From: Desulfopila_A sp964446655
GTDB lineage: Bacteria > Desulfobacterota > Desulfobulbia > Desulfobulbales > Desulfocapsaceae
Assembly (NCBI GenBank): GCA_964446655.1
Contig: CAYUPL010000001.1
Location: forward strand, 62,001 to 126,000
Length of the DNA stretch: 64,000 nt
Direction of reading: 5' to 3'
Positions 45,650 to 53,790 of this stretch are shown here, piece after piece. Position 1 is the stretch's first letter. Every line of letters begins with the position of its first letter. The notes beneath the pieces were generated by a model. The model was not told the origin of the DNA. It was given only the letters and a program-made list of their open reading frames with translations, and made no database searches. The position numbers and the translations under genes were made by a program.

Positions 45650-46072
45650 ATGGTTAGTGGTCTATACTCTTTTCTTGCCGGCGTAGGATTTACCCACCCT
45701 CTTCATCCTGCCATGACCCATGCTCCAATGGGCATGATCATTGGTATGCTGCTATTTGGACTGCTGGGTCTTAAATGGACGGATAAACATTTTTCTCTTA
45801 CGGCATATTACTGTTCAGTTGTCGCCCTGATAACCGTATTTCCAACTGCTTTTCTAGGTTTACTGGACTGGCTGCACATCCTCCAAGCGGAATGGTATCC
45901 TCTTATTATTGTTAAAATGGTACTTACCGTCATCCTGATAGTTGTGTTGACGCTTTCCATTATCTACAGAAACAAAGGGGCCAGCCCAGCAAAACTCGTT
46001 ATTTTTTATGCTCTTTGCATGGCCTGTGCCGGTGGGCTTGGATATTCCGGCGGCGACCTTGTTTACGGGTAA
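45650..46072 (+). CDS. DUF2231-like membrane protein
   Basis: A 140-residue protein with four predicted TM segments. The motif HPLHPAMTHAPMGMIIGM near residue 17 and the C-terminal GYSGGDLVYG match DUF2231 proteins, whose conserved His residues may bind heme. It follows the cytochrome c gene on the same strand. AAGGAG precedes the ATG. Function unknown; a membrane redox partner is plausible. Confidence 0.85.
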   Translation: MVSGLYSFLAGVGFTHPLHPAMTHAPMGMIIGMLLFGLLGLKWTDKHFSLTAYYCSVVALITVFPTAFLGLLDWLHILQAEWYPLIIVKMVLTVILIVVLTLSIIYRNKGASPAKLVIFYALCMACAGGLGYSGGDLVYG

Positions 46073-46105
46073 CAAAAGATATTGAACAGATATTTACCGG
46101 ATCAC

Positions 46106-46155
46106 AAGAACACCGACCGCTATTGCTCTGAACGGTCATACCGGCCGGTGTTCTT
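46106..46155 (+). terminator. Stem-loop after the DUF2231 gene
   Basis: AAGAACACCGACC (46106-46118) pairs with GGCCGGTGTTCTT (46143-46155) with one mismatch; the T-rich arm end may serve as terminator tail. Part of the left arm (GACCG, 46115-46119) could instead pair with CGGTC at 46133-46137, so two competing structures are possible. Confidence 0.45.
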
Positions 46156-46200
46156 TGACCGTTGTGACAACCGGCAGTCAAGCTGGAGAGGTTTCACCTG

Positions 46201-46977
46201 ATGCTTCTGCTGCAACTCCTCAATCTATTTATTCTTTTCTATGTAGCCATACTTGTTTTTGTGTTTGTACAGCAAAAAAAGTTTATTTTCTACCCAAGCC
46301 GAAACAGACACAACATGCGAAACAGTATTGCCGCGCCATGGTCTTTATGTAACGAGGGAGAGACATTACATGGGTGGCTGGTACATGCAAAGTTTGCAGA
46401 AAAAAAAATAATCGTCTACTTCGGCGGTAATACCGAAGATATCTTTTATTCAATAGATCAATTCACCACTTATTTTGACACTGCAGCAGTGCTTGTCAAT
46501 TATCGAGGCTACGGCACGAGTACCGGAACTCCTGGAGAAAAGGAACTCTTCAGTGATGCATTGGCAATTTTTGATCAAATTAGCAAAGATTTCGCTCCCG
46601 AAAAAATTTTCCTGATGGGGAGAAGTCTGGGAGCAGCCGTGGCCTGTCATGTTGCGGCACAAAGAAAAGCTACCGGCCTCGTTCTTGTAACCCCCTTTGA
46701 TTCCCTGGAAAACCTGGCAAAACAAAAATTTCCCTTTCTCCCGACCGGGCTACTTCTTCGCCACAAATTTCATTCTCTTGACTCTGTTAAAAAGATCGAC
46801 ACCCCAGCCCTGATCCTCTATGGTGGCAAAGATGCTATTGTACCACCACAACAGACGGAAAATCTTATCAGACACATGAAAGGTCCGAAAAAACTTGTCT
46901 ATATCGAAGAAGCCGAACATAATACCTTGCAGTATTTTGCGGAATACGACTTGAAGATTCTTGAATTTATTCTATAA
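46201..46977 (+). CDS. Membrane-anchored alpha/beta hydrolase (BEM46/ABHD13-like)
   Basis: A 258-residue serine hydrolase with one N-terminal TM segment (about 2-22). Seen: oxyanion region YFGGNTEDI, NYRGYGTSTGTPGE, nucleophile Ser in LMGRSLGAAVA (about 139-149), Asp in LILYGGKDAIVPPQQ, and His in EEAEHNTLQYF. Substrate unknown, perhaps lipid or ester at the inner membrane. It stands alone between the DUF2231 gene and the HDOD gene. Confidence 0.9.
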   Translation: MLLLQLLNLFILFYVAILVFVFVQQKKFIFYPSRNRHNMRNSIAAPWSLCNEGETLHGWLVHAKFAEKKIIVYFGGNTEDIFYSIDQFTTYFDTAAVLVNYRGYGTSTGTPGEKELFSDALAIFDQISKDFAPEKIFLMGRSLGAAVACHVAAQRKATGLVLVTPFDSLENLAKQKFPFLPTGLLLRHKFHSLDSVKKIDTPALILYGGKDAIVPPQQTENLIRHMKGPKKLVYIEEAEHNTLQYFAEYDLKILEFIL

Positions 46978-47066
46978 TTACAGATATCCGATCCGATATG
47001 ATACAATAAAACTGATGCTTTTATTCACTTTTATCATCCTGAAGGATTCTTACTAGACGTGCTCTT

Positions 47067-47957
47067 ATGAAAGAAACGTATTTCAGCCGTATTGAACAGA
47101 ATATCGATTCCTTTCCTTCACTGCCTTCAACTGTTGCCGAAGTTATGAACGTGGTCAACAATCCGGACAGTTCAGCAAAAGAGCTGACCCAGGCTATACT
47201 GCCGGATCAGTCAATGTGTGTCGCTATTCTCAAAATCGCCAACTCAGCTCTCTATGGCAGACCCAAAAAAGTAAGCTCCCTGGAAACAGCTATCACCGTA
47301 CTTGGCTTCAATGAGATTGAAAATATTGTCTTAAGTAAATCAGTACTGAACTCTTTCGGCACCATCTTCAAAAGAAATGACGCCACCATCGAAGCGTTTT
47401 GGGATCACTCTTTTACTTGCGCTCTGGCAGCGAAAATTATCGCCGAACATTTCAGCATATCCTCTCCGGGACGTTTTTTCATGGCCGGCCTCATTCATGA
47501 TATCGGCAAGCTCGCCATGCTCCTCACCTTCCCGGAAGAATACTCTGCCGAAAAATGGCTCCGTGGTTTTTCGACGACGGAAAAGCTTGCTGAAGAACGG
47601 CATCTCTTTTCACTCTCACATGAGGAAGTCGGCGGAAAATTATTGCAAAAATGGGACTTCCCGGAACCTCTTGTTAATGGTTTGCACTATCATCATGTTC
47701 CGCAAAACTCACCCCGACATCATGGTTTTCCTCTGATTGTGCAACTGGCGGATGCCCTTTCTTATATCTGCTGTACCAAGGAAAAAGAAGCGGTCGAGTC
47801 AATAGAAGAACATATCAAGGAACTCCTTCCCGATATTGAAAACAGCTGGAACCACCACAAGCTGCCATGGGAAAGGCTGCGGCTGGAGATGTGGTATAAC
47901 TGGGTTATTATAGAGCGGAAACACGGAAGCTCAATCCTTTCGATTCTGGCGTATTGA
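47067..47957 (+). CDS. HDOD-domain signalling protein
   Basis: A 296-residue protein made of one HDOD domain (about 10-210), a relative of HD phosphohydrolases that mostly lacks catalysis. Seen: FPSLPSTVAEVMNVVNNPDSSAKELTQAI, ILKIANSALYGRPKKVSSLETAITVLG and an HD-like MAGLIHDIGKLAMLL. Here the HD dyad is retained, so weak phosphohydrolase activity cannot be ruled out. HDOD proteins link signal input to motility, stress or cyclic nucleotides. No partner gene is adjacent. Confidence 0.92.
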   Translation: MKETYFSRIEQNIDSFPSLPSTVAEVMNVVNNPDSSAKELTQAILPDQSMCVAILKIANSALYGRPKKVSSLETAITVLGFNEIENIVLSKSVLNSFGTIFKRNDATIEAFWDHSFTCALAAKIIAEHFSISSPGRFFMAGLIHDIGKLAMLLTFPEEYSAEKWLRGFSTTEKLAEERHLFSLSHEEVGGKLLQKWDFPEPLVNGLHYHHVPQNSPRHHGFPLIVQLADALSYICCTKEKEAVESIEEHIKELLPDIENSWNHHKLPWERLRLEMWYNWVIIERKHGSSILSILAY

Positions 47958-48086
47958 TACTTGATATCGTACCTTCTTCGGTCTTTATCGGGATAGACGG
48001 CTTTTCCCAAAAATACCTCTACCCGAATTTCTTTGCCGAGCGAAGATACTCTTACAAGACGCTCTCCCGACTCTGCCGGATACATA

Positions 48087-48836
48087 TTATAACAACTTTA
48101 TATTGCGAATCTTTTCTATCTTTTCGATGAGGGTCTCCACAGCGAGATCCATGATAAGCCCGCCTTTTTTTCCATCAGCAAGCCATGGGGCCGAGTGCAT
48201 TCGACCATCTAGAAAAACCGTACTCATCTCTTCTTTGGTGAGTGGCCAGTAATAGTCCTCTTTCTTCAGAGAACCTGCGGTTTTTTTCTTGCCGGAAAAC
48301 ACCTCGGGCCGAAGCAGCATGGTTAAAGAAATTTCCGAGGGCGTGGCATGACTGCCGTCGTTACCGTGAAAAAGCTCTTGCAACAATGTTGTTTCCTGCA
48401 GTCCATCGTACCAGGACAGAAGTGTAAACTGACCGGCTGCTCCACGCATCTTCACCTCCTGAAAGGCTGTACCAATAGCATTTCTATTGCCGCCATGGCC
48501 GTTTATAAAGAAAATACGCTTGAAGCCATGATGCGCAAAAGAAAAACAGATATCGGTTATCAAGTGAATAAAGGTCAAGGGAGAGAGCGTCGCACTGCCT
48601 TTAAAATTCATATGGTGACAGGAAACACCGTAACTAATGGTAGGTGCGACGAGCAGGTTTAATCGCTCTCCCACCTGTCGAGCTACTGCTTCGGCGGCGA
48701 TAAAATCCGTGCCGAGAATTCCATATTCACTATGCTGTTCAACGGAGCCTACCGGCACAAGCAAAGTATCATTTCCCTGCAGATATTCGGCCACTTCCGG
48801 GTAGGAAAGGTTTTCAAGTAACATTTTTTTCTCCAC
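48087..48836 (-). CDS. Creatininase-family amidohydrolase
   Basis: A 249-residue metal-dependent hydrolase of the creatininase fold. The metal and catalytic residues are seen in VPVGSVEQHSEYGILGTDFIAAE (Glu, His, Asp), SYGVSCHHMNFKGSATLS and FINGHGGNRNAI. Family members include creatininase, formamide hydrolases in riboflavin synthesis and mycofactocin MftE; no such neighbours occur here. The actual substrate is unknown. Confidence 0.9.
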   Translation of the reverse strand: MEKKMLLENLSYPEVAEYLQGNDTLLVPVGSVEQHSEYGILGTDFIAAEAVARQVGERLNLLVAPTISYGVSCHHMNFKGSATLSPLTFIHLITDICFSFAHHGFKRIFFINGHGGNRNAIGTAFQEVKMRGAAGQFTLLSWYDGLQETTLLQELFHGNDGSHATPSEISLTMLLRPEVFSGKKKTAGSLKKEDYYWPLTKEEMSTVFLDGRMHSAPWLADGKKGGLIMDLAVETLIEKIEKIRNIKLL

Positions 48837-48865
48837 AATGAAGGAGGGTTAAGAAAAGATTCTTA

Positions 48866-49411
48866 TTAATCATACAACTCGGCCTCTTTTAAAAGGAGAC
48901 CCGCACTATCTTTAGCCGAAAGGACCACTTCACCGGCAAGCGGCCAATCCACCGTAATATCGGGATCATTCCAGATAATGCAGCGTTCATGGCGCGGGGC
49001 ATAATAATCGGTTGTTTTGTATAAAACCTCAGCGATATCACTGAGCACCAGAAAAGCATGGCCGAAACCTTCAGGAATCCAGAGCTGTTTTTTATTCTCA
49101 GCACTGAGATATTCTCCCACCCACTGACCGAATGTTGGCGAGCTTCGACGTAAGTCAACCGCCACGTCGAACACTTCTCCGACAACAACTCGGTTAAGCT
49201 TTCCCTGAGGCTGCTGAATCTGGTAATGTATGCCACGTAGAACTCCGTGAAGTGACCGGGAATGATTGCTTTGCACGAATATTCCGGACAAGCCTGTTGT
49301 TTTTTGCCACTCCTGCCGGTTGAAGCTCTCATAAAAAAATCCGCGATCATCGCCATATACATCCGGCTCCACAATAAGGACATCCGGTAGAGCTGTGGGT
49401 GTTACTTTCAT
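48866..49411 (-). CDS. rfbC: dTDP-4-dehydrorhamnose 3,5-epimerase
   Basis: A 181-residue cupin that epimerises dTDP-4-keto-6-deoxyglucose for L-rhamnose synthesis. Seen: VEPDVYGDDRGFFYESFN, catalytic His in LRGIHYQIQQPQGKL, DLRRSSPTFGQW and PEGFGHAFLVLSD. It lies six bases after rfbB on the same strand. rfbA and rfbD are not in the window, so the pathway is split or incomplete here. Confidence 0.95.
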   Translation of the reverse strand: MKVTPTALPDVLIVEPDVYGDDRGFFYESFNRQEWQKTTGLSGIFVQSNHSRSLHGVLRGIHYQIQQPQGKLNRVVVGEVFDVAVDLRRSSPTFGQWVGEYLSAENKKQLWIPEGFGHAFLVLSDIAEVLYKTTDYYAPRHERCIIWNDPDITVDWPLAGEVVLSAKDSAGLLLKEAELYD

Positions 49412-49417
49412 GTCTAC

Positions 49418-50506
49418 TTATCCTATATTTTCTTTATCGCCGTACATTTTCTGATAATACAAGGCGTAACTGCCGTCAACGACTGCAGCCACCCATTCCT
49501 GATGGGAAAGATACCAGTCAATAGCCATCCTGATGCCTTTCTCGAAGCTGATCCGCGGCTCCCATCCCACCTGCCTTGCTATTTTGCCTGCATCGATGGC
49601 ATATCTTCTGTCATGGCCCAGCCTGTCGGTCACATAGGTTATCAGAGAGCGTCTCTTCTCACCGGAAGGCAAAGGCCCCAGTCTTTCATCGAGGATATCG
49701 CAGATAGTGTTCACGATGTCAATGTTCTCTTTTTCGTTATTACCGCCGATATTATAACAGTTGCCAACCTCTCCGTGCCTGATAATATCTGTTATGGCTT
49801 CGCAATGATCCTGGACATACAGCCAGTCCCGGATATTTTTACCGTCACCATAAACAGGCAAATTCCTGCCATGTAAACAGTTGTGTACAATCAAAGGTAT
49901 CAACTTTTCCGGAAACTGGTACGGACCATAATTATTGGAACAGTTTGTTATCATCACCGGCAGGCCATAGGTATGAAAATAGGCACTTACCAGATGATCC
50001 GAGGATGCCTTGGAAGCAGAATACGGCGATCTTGGATCATACGGGGTCGTTTCGGTGAAAAGGCCTGTTTCCCCAAGAGATCCATAGACTTCATCGGTAC
50101 TCACATGGAGGAAAAGAGGATCACCTTCTTGCAACTTACCATCAAGCCAATGCTTCCTGGCGCCCTCCAGCAAAGTGAATGTACCGACAATATTTGTTCG
50201 TATAAAATCCGCCGGCCCGATAATAGAGCGATCAACATGCGATTCGGCAGCAAAATGCACAACCGTGTCGATCTTTTCTGCAAGAAAAAGGGCATCTACC
50301 AACAGGGCATCGCAGATATCTCCCTTTACAAAGCGATATCCATCTCCTTCCTCTATCCCGGCGAGGTTTAAAAGATTGCCGGCATAGGTCAGCTTATCGA
50401 GGTTGACAACGCGCCAATGAGGAAATCGTGTTGTGAGGAGTCTGACGAAATTAGCGCCGATAAAACCACAGCCGCCGGTTACCAGCACACTTCTGCTTTT
50501 TTCCAT
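49418..50506 (-). CDS. rfbB: dTDP-glucose 4,6-dehydratase
   Basis: A 362-residue extended SDR that turns dTDP-glucose into dTDP-4-keto-6-deoxyglucose. Seen: VTGGCGFIGANFVRLL, FAAESHVDRSI, catalytic Thr-Asp-Glu in VSTDEVYGSL, YSASKASSDHLV and NCSNNYGPYQFPEKLIPL. I chose the ATG at 50504-50506; a TTG four codons upstream is possible. The product feeds O-antigen or other envelope glycans. Confidence 0.95.
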   Translation of the reverse strand: MEKSRSVLVTGGCGFIGANFVRLLTTRFPHWRVVNLDKLTYAGNLLNLAGIEEGDGYRFVKGDICDALLVDALFLAEKIDTVVHFAAESHVDRSIIGPADFIRTNIVGTFTLLEGARKHWLDGKLQEGDPLFLHVSTDEVYGSLGETGLFTETTPYDPRSPYSASKASSDHLVSAYFHTYGLPVMITNCSNNYGPYQFPEKLIPLIVHNCLHGRNLPVYGDGKNIRDWLYVQDHCEAITDIIRHGEVGNCYNIGGNNEKENIDIVNTICDILDERLGPLPSGEKRRSLITYVTDRLGHDRRYAIDAGKIARQVGWEPRISFEKGIRMAIDWYLSHQEWVAAVVDGSYALYYQKMYGDKENIG

Positions 50507-50661
50507 AGAAATTCTCAATTTTATGTTTGCTTTCTCGAAAAAAGAGCCTATGGTGACTCTTTTTCAGTCGGTTTTTGCGAAACCATCTTTATAATAGGTC
50601 ATATAAAGAAAGAAAAGTATTAATTTGGAAAGTGATGTTCATCAGAGCAGACTAAGGTAAC

Positions 50662-52248
50662 ATGAGTAAACAATTAGAACAGGAAATAGCCAAAAGAAGA
50701 ACCTTCGGCATTATCAGTCACCCCGATGCCGGCAAAACCACCCTCACGGAAAAACTGCTTCTCTATGGGGGTGCAATCAACCTGGCCGGTGCGGTCAAAT
50801 CCAAGAAAAATGAGCGCAAGGCGACCAGTGATTGGATGGCAATTGAGCAGGAGCGCGGCATTTCAGTCACCACCTCGGTGATGAAATTTACCTATCGTGA
50901 CTTTGAAATCAATCTCCTCGATACCCCAGGCCATCAAGACTTTTCCGAAGACACCTATCGGGTTCTTACTGCGGTAGATTCAGCCATCATGGTAATCGAC
51001 AACGCCAAGGGAGTAGAAACCCAGACGGAAAAACTGATGGAAGTGTGTCGCATGCGCAACACCCCGCTGATCACTTTTATCAACAAACTTGACCGAGAGG
51101 GACTCTCACCTCTTGATATTATTGCCGATATCGAAGAAAAACTGCAAATCGAATGCGCGCCGCTCTCCTGGCCCATAGGTATGGGTAAAACCTTTAAAGG
51201 GGTGTACAACATTCTTCGCCGACAGGTCCATCTTTTCACTCCCGGACAGGAATGGCGGGAACAGGACGGCATAACCATCAATGACCTCGATGATCACCGT
51301 CTCGATGAGATCCTTGGCTCTCAAGCGGATGAATTACGAGAAGACATCGACCTTCTTGCCGGAGCGGCCAATCCCTTTGAATATGCCCATTACCTCCGAT
51401 CAAGCCAGACTCCGGTGTTTTTTGGTAGTGCCATCAACAATTTCGGCGTACAGGAACTGCTTAACGGATTTGTGGAAATGGCCCCTCCTCCAGGTCCCCG
51501 GTCAACAGTAACTCGAGATGTCGACCCCAAAGAGGACAACTTTTCCGGTTTTGTTTTTAAGATTCAGGCTAACATGAACCCGGCCCATCGTGACAGAATC
51601 GCTTTTTTACGGGTCTGTTCCGGTAAATTTTCCAGAGGAATGAAGGTTAAGCACCATCGCATAGGTAAAGAGATAGCCCTGGCGAATGCAACAATATTTA
51701 TGGCCCAGGATCGTGCCAACGTGGAAGAGGCCTGGCCGGGAGATATCATCGGATTACATAACCACGGTACGATTAAAATCGGCGATACCTTTACGCCCAA
51801 AGAAGAACTGAAATTCACAGGGATTCCCAACTTTGCCCCTGAACATTTTCGTCGGGTTATTCTGAAAAACCCCCTTAAAATGAAACAACTGCAAAAGGGA
51901 CTCGTTCAGCTGGCCGAGGAAGGCGCCGTTCAGGTTTTCAGGCCATTGATTGGTTCGGACTATATCATGGGGGCTGTCGGTGTTCTGCAGTTTGAAGTAA
52001 CCGTTGCCAGGCTTAAAAATGAATATGGTGTCGAGGCAGTGTATGAACCGGTGAATTATCAGGCAGCCCGCTGGGTCAGTTGTGCAGACAAAAAGAAGCT
52101 CGCTCTATTTGAAGCAAAGAACCAGGGCGCTCTGGCGCGGGATTCCGAAGGATTTCTAACCTATCTCGCCCAGAATGAATGGATGCTGAATTTCTTTATG
52201 GAAAAGTGGCCGGATATTGATTTTCACAAAACGCGTGAAAATGTTTAG
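50662..52248 (+). CDS. prfC: Peptide chain release factor 3
   Basis: A 528-residue translational GTPase that recycles RF1/RF2. G1 in ISHPDAGKTTLTEKLL, effector region ERGISVTTSVMKF, G3 DTPGHQDFSEDTYR, G4 NKLD. Length and the domain order (G, II, III) match RF3, and the C-terminal ALARDSEGFLTYLAQNEWMLNF is typical. A good -10-like TATAAT (50590-50595) lies upstream. It diverges from rfbB. Confidence 0.96.
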   Translation: MSKQLEQEIAKRRTFGIISHPDAGKTTLTEKLLLYGGAINLAGAVKSKKNERKATSDWMAIEQERGISVTTSVMKFTYRDFEINLLDTPGHQDFSEDTYRVLTAVDSAIMVIDNAKGVETQTEKLMEVCRMRNTPLITFINKLDREGLSPLDIIADIEEKLQIECAPLSWPIGMGKTFKGVYNILRRQVHLFTPGQEWREQDGITINDLDDHRLDEILGSQADELREDIDLLAGAANPFEYAHYLRSSQTPVFFGSAINNFGVQELLNGFVEMAPPPGPRSTVTRDVDPKEDNFSGFVFKIQANMNPAHRDRIAFLRVCSGKFSRGMKVKHHRIGKEIALANATIFMAQDRANVEEAWPGDIIGLHNHGTIKIGDTFTPKEELKFTGIPNFAPEHFRRVILKNPLKMKQLQKGLVQLAEEGAVQVFRPLIGSDYIMGAVGVLQFEVTVARLKNEYGVEAVYEPVNYQAARWVSCADKKKLALFEAKNQGALARDSEGFLTYLAQNEWMLNFFMEKWPDIDFHKTRENV

Positions 52249-52336
52249 AGATGTCTGCTCGCCGGGAAGCAGCAGGTGGTCGACAAACCCTTCTTCAGGG
52301 ACCCGAGGCGGTGGTAGCGGCAAAGTGGTTGAACCA

Positions 52337-52627
52337 TTATTCCTCTTCGTCTCGCACAAAAATCAAGGCCGCCCCTTCCGTTAATGCAGCCGATACTTTC
52401 CGACGGGCAACAGTAATGATACGCTGAATCGTCCCCCTTGACACACCCATCCGCAACCCAGCCTCTTCCTGGGTCAGATTTTCTCTATCGCAGAGTCGTA
52501 ACACTTCCAACTCGTCGAGATGCAGTTCTATCTGGCGCAGCTCATGCAACGGTGTGCCCGTCGGCTTAAAAGCCATTCCACAGAAGTTTCCCTCACAACG
52601 CCTTGCTTTTTTTGGTCTTGGAGACAT
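52337..52627 (-). CDS. DUF134-family HTH protein
   Basis: A 96-residue predicted DNA-binding protein. Basic start MSPRPKKARRCEG, the family block FKPTGTPLHELRQIELHLDELEVLRL, and a sigma-like HTH (LTQEEAGLRMGVSRGTIQRIITVARRKV). Three Cys near the N-terminus could bind metal. DUF134 proteins often sit beside iron-molybdenum cofactor-type NifX/NifB genes; none is seen here. A perfect 13-bp inverted repeat lies just upstream and may be its own operator. Confidence 0.9.
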   Translation of the reverse strand: MSPRPKKARRCEGNFCGMAFKPTGTPLHELRQIELHLDELEVLRLCDRENLTQEEAGLRMGVSRGTIQRIITVARRKVSAALTEGAALIFVRDEEE

Positions 52628-53209
52628 TTTTTTCCATTACAATAAAATGAACGTTTTCCTCTGTCAGTGTTACTGCGACAGAGGAAAACCGGAATAGAAC
52701 ACCCTTCTTCTCAATTGGATCGGGACGGACGTACAACTTTCCTATAAATCAAATTCTCTTTCAGGAAAGCCCGGCAGAGCAGCCACATTGTCGTACCTGT
52801 AGTGGTATATAACACAGAACCATGTCTTTGCGCAAGCTTCGCAGACCATCTCCCTTTTTTTCTTTTGGAACATCAACAGCAACTATCCTGCCGTTCAGCG
52901 GAGTTTCCTTCCTCTAAGATAATAAACTCTGTAGATTCGCTATGGTGCAAAGAGTATTTGTTTGCATATGCACACAATACAGCCAACAACACCTCCCGTC
53001 AAGTGAAAAGTACTTCATCAACACGCTCTACCATGATTTAAGGGAGCGCTTCCTCAGTTTACAGAGTTGGACATTTCGTGTTGTTTCAGGTAAATTGTGC
53101 TGATGCTGCGTACCAAGTCTATCATATTCGAATGCAGAAACAATCACGGGAGCACACAATAGACGATGCTACGGTTTCGTTATCCCTTTACTAGTTCGAT
53201 GAGTACGAA
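52628..53209. other. Intergenic region between the DUF134 and DUF4390 genes
   Basis: A 582-bp gap. The open frame at 52802-53041 has poor composition and no ribosome site, so no gene is called. Apart from the inverted repeat at 52653-52689 I see nothing specific. Confidence 0.5.
52653..52689. promoter_or_regulatory. Perfect 13-bp inverted repeat upstream of the DUF134 gene
   Basis: GTTTTCCTCTGTC (52653-52665) and GACAGAGGAAAAC (52677-52689) are exact reverse complements with an 11-base spacer, 26 bp upstream of the DUF134 start codon. No T run follows on either strand, so an operator or leader hairpin is more likely than a terminator. Confidence 0.65.
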
Positions 53210-53782
53210 ATGAAAAAGTTAGTACCGTTCCTTGTCCTTTTTCTTTTTATTGTAACAGTTCAAAAGGCTGCCCCTGTACCCCAAAAAGTAGGCGACCCTG
53301 CTTTCTCCAGTATTACAGTAACCAGCTCAAGCAGCCACCTCCTGCTCTTTGCCATGCTTGACAATGCCTTCACTCATGAGATGCTGCAGGGCTTGCATAG
53401 CGGCATCCCCATCCACTTCTCCTTTTTCGTTGAACTCACTCCGGCAGAAAATAACCGCCAGGGCAACACTCTTTCATCGTTGGAAACCCGGCACATCATA
53501 AGTTACGACACCTTGAAAGAAACATACAAGGTAGAACTGGAAGAAAGTGGGAAGCGCTTTTTCACCTTTGAGAAGCTTGATGAAGCGAAAAAGGCGGTAA
53601 ACGAAATCAATGGGCTGAAGATCACAGAACTGAAGGAACTACAACCAGACACACCCTATGCCGTACGAATACGGGCAGAGCTTCACAAAAAAACGCTTCC
53701 CATGAAACTGCACACTGTTGTCCCTTTTATCTCCTGGTGGGACATCAAAACGAAATGGCACAGCATCACCTTTAAATTGTAA
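53210..53782 (+). CDS. DUF4390 exported protein
   Basis: A 190-residue protein with a signal peptide (about 1-20). The mature part fits DUF4390: SSHLLLFAMLDNAFTHEMLQGLHSGIPIHFSFFVELT, then RHIISYDTLKETYKV and PFISWWDIKTKWHSITFKL. Proteins of this family regularly precede an NtrY-like kinase in Desulfobacterota and related groups, as here (8-bp gap), and may act with its periplasmic sensor. Role unknown. Confidence 0.88.
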   Translation: MKKLVPFLVLFLFIVTVQKAAPVPQKVGDPAFSSITVTSSSSHLLLFAMLDNAFTHEMLQGLHSGIPIHFSFFVELTPAENNRQGNTLSSLETRHIISYDTLKETYKVELEESGKRFFTFEKLDEAKKAVNEINGLKITELKELQPDTPYAVRIRAELHKKTLPMKLHTVVPFISWWDIKTKWHSITFKL

Positions 53783-53790
53783 CCGGCGCC

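Noticed and set aside
52802..53041. Possible 79-residue gene before the DUF4390 gene
   Set aside because: Non-ATG-like context, no ribosome site and no recognisable motif.
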